DNA of 64,000 nt from Craspedostauros australis. Taxonomy: Eukaryota; Bacillariophyta; Bacillariophyceae; Mastogloiales; Achnanthaceae. A program made the translations under genes and the position numbers. The notes beneath the pieces are model-generated. The model did no database searches, was not told the DNA's origin, and worked only from the letters and a program-made list of their open reading frames with translations. The stretch is from the NCBI GenBank assembly GCA_026770025.1, contig JAMXDE010000009.1, positions 967,001-1,031,000 on the forward strand, written 5' to 3'. Positions 44,376-54,466 of the stretch are shown in pieces (within the stretch, counting starts at the first letter, position 1; every line of letters begins with the position of its first letter).

Positions 44376-47300
44376 AATCAATGCGAGCAAAAAAGAGGGG
44401 GGTGGAGATTGCGTCAGAAAATGAAACAGCGGCAGCAGCAGCACAGTGTGTTCCGCATGGACTCGTATCCGCGTTGGTAAACAAAGACATGACGAAAAGC
44501 AAGCGCATTCTGCCAGTCTCATCGTCTCCTCTCTTCTTGCACGGCCGCAACAAGGAAGGGCAGATCAAAGTGAGCCGAAGCAAATCAGTCAAGTGAAGTG
44601 AAGTAAAATAAAGTCAATGAAATAGCAACCACTTTCATGCTCGTTCGGTTGTGTGGTTCCATTGCCGAGCGAGTATCATCGTCGCAAGTGGAAGCACCCG
44701 ATCACGCGACAGGCTGGCTTCGTTGATCCATAGGGACGGTGTTGCACGACACATGCACTTACGACTATGAGACAAGGTGTCGTCACAACAACGATTGAGC
44801 TGTAGCAACCGCGATGTTTGCGTTTGCCTTGCATACTAGTACTCGCAGGGCGGGACTAGTATTAGTATGTGTGTCATGTGTGGTGCATAACAGTGCCTTC
44901 CACTCACACTTTGCTTCGAATTGCTGGTTGGGAACCATTGGCATGGAATGAATACGGCACGCGACTATTAGAATGCATGGCTCGCGCTCGTACGAAGCCC
45001 AGAAAGATCTCATTCCAATGGTAGTGCCAACATTCGTGGATGCGAAATGTGGATTGCGGCATGTATGCCGCAAAGGTGTTGTTCGATCGGCAAGTTTCGT
45101 TCGGAGGAAGACCGCATTGCAAACTGAGATTGGATTTCCGTCCATCGGCTGTCTTGTGCAGTCTTTCCCCTCTCAGTTGTTGTTCACCCAACCAAGTCGG
45201 AGAACAAGCCGCCTTGGCTGTGTGGCAAATTGTGATGGCACAGCATGGAGGAGCTTCCGGAATCTCTTTCTGTCCTCGTACCAAAGTCCGGATGCTGTAT
45301 CATGGTCAAGACGTTGCTTGTGATCATCACATTATGTTGCACTCGCAGGTGACAGTCCCCGTGTGGTTGGCATTGAAGTCCTGGTGATCTCGATCTTGTA
45401 GCCGATCTCAAAGCAGAATGGAGGACGATGCCGCTTGGGACGTCACCTCTGCATGCGGCTTGCGAGTTGTCATTCTTGACGTGTTGATCGTGCTTGCACT
45501 CCACTTGTTGGGTGGCCACCGGCGAAAGTCATTTCCGTCCCCTCATTCACCCTATGTCATCTCTAACTGAGGACTCTTGACCAAATGCCGATGGATTTCT
45601 CGTCATCCGATCTGTCCACCAGCGTGAATGGGATCACCAAAGAACTATTGGACTTGCGCCGTATGGTGGCTGGTATAGTGCATGCTCGTTCGATAGATTG
45701 TAGTGTACGACTACGTGCGTGTATTCCACATTTATGCTGGTTCGCCATCACATGTTGCTGTGGCATCGGACCCACCCTGTGGCCAGGTTCCATCATGATA
45801 CCGATGCCTTGTCGGAAGCATCGACCTGGAAGGAACCAAGATTAATAGGCTCCACTCCAACTACTACCACGATTACTCGTACTCGCAGAGCACAATCGTC
45901 CGATCTACTTCCGGGGCACCGCACACAGCATCCATGGACATGTAAAACTGGAGCAAGACCAAACGCCACCGTTACCGCCACATGTACGACTATCCCAATA
46001 CTTTTTGCGTCTTCCAAAGACCGAACCGGCCCTTGCGCTCTCTCGCAGGCAGCAAAGCTTGAGTCCAGTTATGTGACATGTGAGCAAAGCGGAATGACCT
46101 AGTCTCTATCAGTGTGCGAGTAGCATGAGTTGCGCAAGCCATGTGAAAAGCCGTAACCAAGTATTCTATGATACTGGAGTCCACCGAGAAGGACCGGAAG
46201 AGAGGATCCAAGAGGATGTAACCAAGGCAAAGTCATCCACACATCCACACATCCACGCAGTAAACAGCCGCTCTGGGATCAGCTCTTCCCACTCTTTGGA
46301 TACGATCGCTCCACAGGCCAACCATTGCAGACATCATACGTACACAAATAACCTTCAATGAACGGCAGCTTCCTGGGACACTCCAACTCACGCATCGGAC
46401 ATTGGAGGTGAGTTGGGACTGGTGAGGGCAGAGGCGTTTTCGTCACTTGCACACACGTGTGAACAGAAGCTCATGTCCGCAGTGTGACCAGTTCCAGTAC
46501 CCTTGTGTCGGCGAGTGTGTCTCAAAGATACTCTATGAATCTTGATCTGGGTGACGTCTGTGACTGATTCTCAATGAGAAAACAATGGACAGTTTTGATT
46601 GGCTGAAATGTGTCGTGGCTACAAGATCAGAATTTATTGTGCAGGAAGCGCACCAAAGTCACAGTTTTCGGAGCGAAGTTTGGTACGCAAAATGGTTGGT
46701 TCTTCCGCTTTGCGTGGCACTTTGACTCTTCGATTCTGCTTCGAAACGGTGAACAACCCAAAAGTATGCATGAAAGAGAGGAACAGAGGCGGAAACGCGC
46801 TTAGTCGTGCAACGCAGTTGTCCGCAATGGGGGTATGTGGCAGAACAAAAGTGCAGTTCGTGGCGAAAGAAGAAGCGATTGTATCACCATCGTCACACCT
46901 GAAACGAGGTATCCACCACTACGTGCGTACTCGTACAAGACTGAACAGAGAGGGCAGAAGCAGGAACAATGTAGCGTGTTCTATCAGATCCGAGCGGAAT
47001 GGAAGAGTGTGTGATGAAAACTCCTATCGTGGTCGAGAGGGAGCGACCAACGACAAACCAAGAAGGGGGAGCAAACACGCAACACGCAGCAACCAACAAC
47101 TGGCGACAAGAGAGGCAAAGCAACACGACGAAACGCAATGCAACTCACCAATTGGTGAGCATGTGGAAACAACAACCAAGAAACCTGCAATTGCATTCGT
47201 CGTCGTCGTCGCGGTCGCTTTCGTCATAAAATCCGCATCAATTGCAACTCGGCCCCATCCCCTCACAATTTCAAAATCAAGTGAAGTTAATCGCAACCGG

Positions 47301-47376
47301 ACACACAAACGCAACCTCCAACTCCATTGATCAATTCCGCATCTTCAGTTACAACACAAAAGCAACCACAATCACC
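44376..47376. other. Three-kilobase intergenic stretch, no supported gene
   Basis: No frame on either strand has a recognisable domain or a believable splice structure. Frames at 46599-47330 and 45040-45387 are the longest but lack motifs. The last 150 bp are the presumed leader of the gene at 47377. Confidence 0.5.
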
Positions 47377-48291
47377 ATGTTCTCCTCCACTCTCTCCCGC
47401 TCCCTCATCTCCAAGGCTCAAAGTAAGGCATTCAACATCCAGAGCATCCGCCTGATTTCCTCCATCAACCCAACCCCAGGCAATAATAAGAACGACAAGA
47501 AGCAGGAACGTCGCCAGATCCACAGCACTTCTCGCAGCGATGCCGATGCTGCCGCCGCCACGGAAGCCCCAGCGCAGCCAGCTGCCGCAGCGTCCAGCGG
47601 ACTCATGGACCGATTCACCACCACCGCTGAAGTCACCGTCTCCAAGATCTTCCCAGCCGGATTCGGATGGCAGTCGTCGTCCATCATCGCCGAAACCCAC
47701 CTCGGCTTCGCCCCGGACACCATGGCCTTCGCCTACACCACCGGATTCGGTGATGCCGTCGGAGTCCTCGCCGGACACTGCACTTACTACGCCATCAAGA
47801 AGAACTTGTACGACTCCTCCATCGACATGAAGTCCGAGCTCCACACCGGAATCCTCCTCGGCAGCGCCGCCTTCTGCTCCGGAACCGCCTGGCAACCGCT
47901 CGTCGATGCCCTGCAGGGCGCCAACCTCAGCTTCATGCAGGTCTTCACCGGAACTTGGATCGGCTGCGGAATGGCCTTCTACGGTGGACTTCGCGTTGGC
48001 CGCACCATCCTCAGCGGTTACCTGGAGCACATCGACGAGCCCACCTACGACAACTCCAAGGACGATGCCTCCCTCAGCGTCGCCATCGGAGGCGCCACAG
48101 GATTCTTCGTCGGCACGGACGCCGCCTACCTGCCGGACCAGAACTTCCTCATCAACACCGTCGGCATCCAGGATGGCACGCCCGATCTGCTGGGCTGCGC
48201 CATTGCCGGAACATCCACATCTATGGGATTCGTCACTGCCCAATCGGCAATGAACATGGTCTTCCCAGCTGGAAAGTCATGGAACGACTAA
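47377..48291 (+). CDS. Mitochondrial-type membrane protein of unknown function
   Basis: A single-exon frame of 304 residues from ATG 47377 (CACCATG context). The first 50 residues (MFSSTLSRSLISKAQSKAF...IRLISS) are basic, Ser-rich and lack acids, a typical mitochondrial presequence, followed by an Ala-rich linker. The mature part (about 75-304) is Gly/Ala-rich with several moderately hydrophobic segments (MAFAYTTGFGDAVGVLAGH, GILLGSAAFCSG, MQVFTGTWIGCGMAFYGG, VAIGGATGFFVGTDAAY), suggesting a multi-pass inner-membrane protein. I do not recognise the family. Codons are strongly biased to C in third position compared with its neighbours, which suggests high expression. Confidence 0.85.
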   Translation: MFSSTLSRSLISKAQSKAFNIQSIRLISSINPTPGNNKNDKKQERRQIHSTSRSDADAAAATEAPAQPAAAASSGLMDRFTTTAEVTVSKIFPAGFGWQSSSIIAETHLGFAPDTMAFAYTTGFGDAVGVLAGHCTYYAIKKNLYDSSIDMKSELHTGILLGSAAFCSGTAWQPLVDALQGANLSFMQVFTGTWIGCGMAFYGGLRVGRTILSGYLEHIDEPTYDNSKDDASLSVAIGGATGFFVGTDAAYLPDQNFLINTVGIQDGTPDLLGCAIAGTSTSMGFVTAQSAMNMVFPAGKSWND

Positions 48292-49397
48292 GCGTGCTGT
48301 CGTTCCCACACGCAACAATTGCACTCACTCACACTCGCCCACCGACGTCCTTTGTCCATAACGAGAAGATGACCAACATCCTCCTTCCAAATCGACAAGA
48401 ACAACGACAACGACAGCCTGAATAACAACTTCAGAGTCAGCACACTCTCTCACACACACAAGCAGCAAGATTTTTCCTGGCCCTTCCAGTTCCCACATGG
48501 CGACAACGACGACAGAAGCAGCAGATGACAAGTTGCATCATCTGATTCCCGTCCTTCGCTTGTCGTCATCATCCAACAACCACCATCACACTGACGGCCA
48601 AACACTACTGATGTCGCAAGACGACATATCAAACCAACAATTCCCCAAACGTCCTCCGAATGCGATACACACAGAGGCAAACATCACAACCAAAAGCGCC
48701 ATCGCCACGACTTTCATCAGGATCCTAATTGTAGCAGCGATCAATGTAAATACTCCACTATTTTAGGACCCGACACAACTACCACTCACACAACCCTAGT
48801 GCCTCGTCCAGGTCGCAGACCTGAACACCTCACATGACAATGCGCTCTACACAACGTGGGACACCGCACAACACAAACAAGGAGATAGTCATGTTGCTTC
48901 GGAGACTGCACACGTCAACCAGTCACTCTCTCATCACTTTGGCCACACATCTATGATGCAACTGCCCCGACAATACCCGGGATAAGGAGAAAGGAGACAA
49001 CAGTGTCGTCGGCCTCCGTCTCCTTGACTCCTTCGCTTTCTGCTTCTCCAAACACCCCATCAGTTCACTGCGTCCGTATCGTACGTACAGCCCCGCGCTT
49101 GATTCAGGTGAGCTGGGTTTGGATCGGAGCGAAGAGAAATCGTCCCTCTCCGACGAAGCTTGTCACTCCTCTCTGGCTCTGTTGGCATGCAGCACGAACA
49201 TCCGCAATTGCCACTGCTCCTCTCTCTCTAGGTAAGTTGTGAGCAGGAGACAAACATCCGACGATTGTTACTCTGTGCTATAATACGTACTCGTCGTACT
49301 ATTACACAGCATTGCTGTTGCTACGGATGTTACGAAAGACTGTTCCGCTGTCTCGCACGCAATTCATCCTCTCTATTCTCTCTCTCTCTCTCTCTCT
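48292..49397. other. Convergent intergenic region
   Basis: 3' flanks of the mitochondrial-type gene and of the protease gene. No gene is supported; a CT tract (49371-49399) runs up to the protease stop codon. Confidence 0.6.
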
Positions 49398-49399
49398 CT
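49371..49399. repeat. CT microsatellite abutting a stop codon
   Basis: About fourteen CT units; on the minus strand the protease stop TAG (49400-49398) is the first part of the resulting GA run. Confidence 0.9.
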
Positions 49400-50998
49400 A
49401 GCAACCTTCGGGAATGTTCTTCAACACCTCCGATCCGATGTTGCCACCAGAGTGCAGCTGCTTTCCATCAGCAATCAACGTGAAGCCATCTCCGCTGATA
49501 CCATCGCCAAAGGCATCGAAGAAATCGAAGTAAGTACAGCGATCACGTGGAACGCATGCCTTGTATTTGGGATACTCAGTGTTGGACCTGATGAAGCCAG
49601 ACTCGTTCCAGTACTCTGTGCTCGAATCTTGAGAGTCATACATCATGAAGGATGTGTCTTCTGGGAAATCATCGGTGCGGAGCTTCAATGTGACAGGGAT
49701 ACAGGAGCTGTTGTCATCGCCACCGTCGCCACCATCACCGTTGTTTCCACCTCCTGTGCCACACAACTCGGATGGTACTTTGGACATGGCACATGCGTTC
49801 TCCTGTGGGTGTAGGAGTATTGGGAGAGTGGGGAAGAGTACAATAGAATGGAATGGAATAGTGAGCTCGTTGTTGTGATCATACCATATATCTTTGCATA
49901 CTCACCATACTCGCCACACTCTTTCATGCTTCAACCATACTTCCATCATACTTCAACCATGTATTGACATGCATGCACCCACTCGGATGCACGTACCTTG
50001 ATCCATTCGTACGTGTTGCTCACGCGAGCATACACACCAGGATATCGCTGCTGAGCACAACCGATACCCCAAGACACCACGCCCACCTGGACGCGCTCGC
50101 CACCCTTGGTCACAAACACGGGACCACCAGAGTCACCCTGACACGAGTCCTTGGCACCCTGGTGGACACCATCCTTCACGAAGCCAGCACAGAACTCCGC
50201 CTCATCGCTGACCTGTCCGTTGTATCTGTCCTGATCGTTACACCACGCAGTGTCGACCTGCTGGATGTCCAACTCCATCAGAGTCTCCGATGGAGAGCCA
50301 CCATCCGATGTGTCTCCAAAACCGATCACCGTCATGGTCTGCGGATTTCCCGAGCCATCTGTTCCTGGAGTTCCGAACTTGCTGTTGATCTTCATCATGG
50401 GCACATTGGATGGTGCAGGATTGGACAGGCGGAAGAGCATGATGTCGTTGATCTGAGTGGCGGCGTAGTCTGGATGGACGCGCTTGTCATCGATCTTGCG
50501 TGCGTTGGGTCCTGTTGGCTGGTTCCATGCGAACTCATCGTACGCGCTGACAATGGCGTCCATTCCGATGGTCTGATCAGAGTCGCAATGTGCCGCAGTG
50601 AGAACGATGTCAGGTGCGATGAGGGATCCGCCGCATCCCACGGCCCAATGGACGAACTCTGGGTACTCTCCCTTCGTCGCTTCGTTTCCTCCCACGATGT
50701 GCGTCTCGTAGTTGTTGGCGTTGATGGAGTGGGTGCGCTTGTTGTGGGTTGGGCTGCTGCCATGTCCATGCCTCTTTGGACGATCTTCGCCACGCGTGGT
50801 CTTCTTCGCGTTGGTGTGAGAATCACGATGATGCGGAGCAGAATTGTTGGTGTGGGCACCGCCTCTGAGTGCGCGTCCTTCGGTGTCATGTTGGGAATCA
50901 CGGCCGGCGGCAGAATGATGGTCTGTTGCTGATGCGGCGGTGTTTGAGGCAGTCGCGATGACTGCGATGAAGATGGGAAGGGCTGATGAAAGTTTCAT
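49398..50998 (-). CDS. Secreted trypsin-like serine protease (S1) with C-terminal Cys domain
   Basis: Two exons: 50998-49997 and 49802-49398, with an intron 49803-49996 (GTACGT donor, CCACAG acceptor) that joins YEWIK to ENACAMSK. The 468-residue product has a signal peptide (MKLSSALPIFIAVIATASN), a His/Arg/Lys-rich propeptide, activation-site-like IVGG at 101, and the triad His137 (TAAHC), Asp185 (NDIML) and Ser290 (GDSGGP). Asp284, six residues before the serine, occupies the S1 pocket position that gives trypsin-like Lys/Arg specificity. After a Gly/Asp-rich linker, the C-terminal domain (CIPVTLKLRTDDFPED...CTYFDFFDAFGDGISGDGFTLIADG) resembles a module I associate with secreted diatom proteins. 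Exon 1 alone would give a complete protease domain. Confidence 0.93.
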
Positions 50999-51546
50999 GG
51001 TTGTTGTTCGTTGGTGTTGGTGTTGATGGCGGGTGCGAGTGCGAGTACGTTGTTGTTGTGATGTGCTGATATTGTTGCTGTTGAATGCGATTTGATTTTA
51101 TGAGACGAGATGAGATGAGAAGAGACGACGAGGGATGGAATGGAATCCAAAGGAGGTTTGCATTCCAATCGTTCGCTGGTGCAGGAGGAGTATGCAGGAC
51201 TGCTACTACTCTGTAGCTTGTGCATGGCACATCTCGATCGATCATTATTTTGAGTCCATTGCAAGATACATGTCGGCGCAGGACTACAATCGGTTGCGGA
51301 TTGCGAAAGCAAGACCCATCTCGATGGCATTTTGCTCGAGCGGGTGATCCGCCGACTGTTGCATCTACTTGAGCATACTAGTATGCACTCTCACTCTTCT
51401 AGAGTGCTCGTCGCGTGTATCCATCATGGCAATTGGTCTTGTTTCTCACCCGTACCCTCAGTTTCGTTCGTGCCGAGACTCCAGCGAATCGTTTGTTGTG
51501 ACGGATTGGAGCATCAATTCAATATCACCAACAGTGCTGCTTGTGA

Positions 51547-51614
51547 TAGTCGTGCTAGTTGTGCTAATAGTGTTAATAGTGTGAATAGTGTGAATAATGT
51601 GAATAATGTTAATA
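51547..51614. repeat. 9-bp tandem repeat array
   Basis: About eight degenerate copies of a 9-base unit such as GAATAATGT / TAATAGTGT; it reads as repeated Val-Asn-Ser/Asn in one frame. Confidence 0.8.
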
Positions 51615-51687
51615 CTACCAGCGGTGCCGATTGTTGATACTGGTATGAACGACATCGTTTGAGTATTGGTCATGGGATGAGTAGAAG

Positions 51688-51722
51688 ATGTGATGTGATG
51701 TGATGCGATGCGATGTGATGTG
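51688..51722. repeat. GATGT pentanucleotide repeat
   Basis: About seven GATGT/GATGC units. Confidence 0.85.
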
Positions 51723-52596
51723 TTGATTTTGTGGCGTTGGTTTTGTTCGACATCGAGAATGACCGGATGTCGCGTCCGCGTGTTTTGATTGGTGACTGCA
51801 GCCGACAGGCGCAACAAGACCAAGAACTGAATCGATTGATTTCACTAAGTGCAATAGCTACAAATATCGCACACTCGTGGTTTGGTCCCGTATTGTTCGG
51901 CTCAATGACCACTTGTTGTCCTTTGTTGAGACAACTCTTGTCCAACGAGTGAACAGCGCTGTCCAACAACACAGTGTGTCCCTATACACTACATTCCAAT
52001 TGAGTTGTTGTTCTATCATACCTCAAGAGTGTCCCTCATGTCCTGGCCCCATGAGCGGCATCAATGATCTTCGCAGATTCTCCATTCTTTTCCGCCATTC
52101 CAGTCTATTCCCCGAATGTCATGGAACACAAACGCACTCACAGCTCAAGTATCTTCTAGCGAAACCACCATGCCATGGATAGTTCCCGAGCAGGATATCA
52201 ACATCTCCGAAGCAAGCCAACGCATTCGTATGCCGAACCGAATCATCGTGACAGCCGTCTTCATACCATACCATGCCGTATAATTGCGATCTTGGCTCTT
52301 TCCCCGCATGGCCCATCCGTGTCCACCACCTCCATGGCATCATCTGGTTGACGCATGCTTCGAACTTCATGGATAAACAGCAGTGTTGGATCCTGCCATT
52401 CGCAATGTCGACGTATCTGCCCAACCAACCATCATGGAATGATGCTCAATGTGCAACACTTGGTGGATGGTTGATGATGCGCCGGTTGTCGTTGGATCTG
52501 TGATGGAGAGATGAACTTGAATTGGAGCCATTCCATCAATCTCACAAAATCAAATCGCATTCAAACCAATACACAATACAAACAACCACTTCCAAA

Positions 52597-53172
52597 ATGA
52601 CCGTCTTCCCAAACCAATCCGTCCCAGCCCTTGTCCTCCCGACCATCTCTGGTGGCACATTCAACCTCCACGACACCATTGTGAAGAACAACTCCAAGGT
52701 CACGCCCAATTCTGACACTGCCAAACACAACTACACTCTCCTTGCCTTCTACCGTGGCATCCACTGCCCCATCTGTGTTGGCCAGCTCAAACAGATCGAG
52801 GCTTACTACTCAGATCTCCTCAAGTCCAACATGAGCATCGTTGCCATCTCCATGGATACAAAGGAGAAGGCAATCGCCATGAAGGACGCAGTTGTTGACA
52901 ACACCGACACAAAGCTGAAGCTTCCATTGGCGTACGGCCTCACTGCAGAGCAGGCCAAGGAATGGGAACTGTACATGTCAGCTGGTCGCCCGGATACTGC
53001 CGAGCCCAGTGTGTTTTCGGAGCCTGGTTTGTTTGTGGTGGATGGCAACAAGAAACTGTTCTTCGGGGTGACACAGTCAGCGCCATTCAGCCGTCCGAAC
53101 ATCGAAGAGTTGGTCGGTGGTCTCTCGTGGGCCCGTGCCAACCACTACCCGGCTCGTGGTCAGATGCATTAA
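52597..53172 (+). CDS. Peroxiredoxin-like (AhpC/TSA, thioredoxin-fold) protein
   Basis: A single-exon frame of 191 residues from ATG 52597 (CCAAAATGACC context). It has the layout of peroxiredoxin-like thioredoxin-fold proteins: an N-terminal LPTISGGTFNLHD, a core strand LLAFYRGIHCPICVGQL holding two cysteines two residues apart (CPIC), the strand SIVAISMDTKEKA, and the C-terminal VFSEPGLFVVDGNKKLFFGV before SRPNIEEL. Typical 2-Cys peroxiredoxins have a single peroxidatic Cys in PxxxTxxC, so this belongs to the 'Prx-like' branch with a CxxC centre. It probably reduces peroxides or disulfides in the cytosol; no targeting sequence is seen. The substrate is unknown. Confidence 0.88.
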   Translation: MTVFPNQSVPALVLPTISGGTFNLHDTIVKNNSKVTPNSDTAKHNYTLLAFYRGIHCPICVGQLKQIEAYYSDLLKSNMSIVAISMDTKEKAIAMKDAVVDNTDTKLKLPLAYGLTAEQAKEWELYMSAGRPDTAEPSVFSEPGLFVVDGNKKLFFGVTQSAPFSRPNIEELVGGLSWARANHYPARGQMH

Positions 53173-54466
53173 GCAGCACTGAATTGAAGACATGGGTGGG
53201 CCGCACACGTTGCATGCTGTTGCGTGTGGGTATTTGGATCCTGAATCCACAACGGATGGATTGAACAAGAGGTGGGTGTGCACGATGCAGTTGACGAAGT
53301 GCTCCTGCATCCGTAGGTCGCATTTGCACCGTAATAATATAACAGTACGCATGGACGACGGGATGAACAACGGGATGAATGCATGAACGTACCGCCGGAT
53401 GAGGCAGCGCAGGAATGATGCAATGTGACGACGACGCAACGAATCAAGAAACAAAGAAGCAGATAAAATATAGAGCATGGTATACTATCATAGTACGGAT
53501 TATGTAATGCGTGGATTGGATTGCAGTACCAATACTCGGATGCCTCCGGAAACCGCGACGACTCCATACAAAGAGAGGGAGAGAGAGAGAGGAGATGCCT
53601 AGGTCGTATTCAGCTAGACGGACGACTGTATCGAATGGTCTCAGTAACTGAAAGAAATACGCAATTACCGCAATTCCGTCTATTCTCTTCTTTTCCCACA
53701 ACCACATCGTTTGGTCTGAGAATCCTCTGCGCCAACCACACACACACACATTGAAGTGTTCGGCAGGTGTCGGCAATCAAGATGGTGTGGTGGTCTGCGA
53801 TGCGCAGCGAAGTGCGTCTCAAATGATACATCGAGACTCTCATGGGACAAGGGCAAGATCAAAATCAAGATCAAAAGCAAGAGCGAAGGAACAGAGAGGG
53901 GCACGGGCTGGGGTGGGCCAATGTCATTTTGATTTGGCGAAGGTTCAGCAACATCATGGGCAACATCGCACACGATCAAAACGCGATGCGAACGGACCCA
54001 TCCTGCATGCGGAGGGCAGTCAGTGCTTTCTGATACTTCGTTTCCAACTTGGAGATACGCACAGACTTCAATCGCAATTGAGATCAGTGTGCAATTCAAG
54101 GCGATGCGAGGCATGACGCTCTACGTACCTTACGGCTATGCATGTTCCCTCTTCAGCCACAGGTTCATTCTGCGTGATACTCTCATCAGTTCGCAATCGC
54201 ATTCACATGTCGTTTCTGAGTGAAGGCTGGTTGAAAGAAACATGGGGTGAAAGAGGGATCCTTCGCTTGCCGGAATGGCACGAGCAAGGCAGCACCGCGC
54301 ACAGAACCAAACATGGGCTGTGCCACTTCAACAAACGAGGTCTTGCCCTTTGGTATCGTGTGGGGGCAACACTGGAGGCAAAAGGATTGTTACCACTACT
54401 CTTTCCCACAAAATCAACACACTCCAATTCGAATAGGAAAGAAAGGCAACAACAATAGCAACAACA
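53173..54466. other. Intergenic stretch, no supported gene
   Basis: A GA tract lies near 53573-53601. Frames in this region are short, on both strands, and without motifs. The right end is the leader of the next gene and is rich in CAACAA. Confidence 0.55.
53573..53601. repeat. GA-rich microsatellite
   Basis: Interrupted GA run in an intergenic stretch. Confidence 0.75.

Larger units (their letters stand above)
50999..52596. other. Divergent intergenic region with tandem repeats
   Basis: Contains the promoters of the protease (minus) and the peroxiredoxin-like gene (plus). A 9-bp tandem array (51547-51614) and a GATGT-type tract (51688-51722) lie here. No gene is supported. Confidence 0.55.

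Noticed and set aside
47287..48243. 318-codon minus-strand frame
   Set aside because: Antisense shadow of the strongly codon-biased gene at 47377; Gly/Glu/Asp-rich without motifs.
49964..50932. 322-codon plus-strand frame
   Set aside because: Antisense shadow of the trypsin-like protease.
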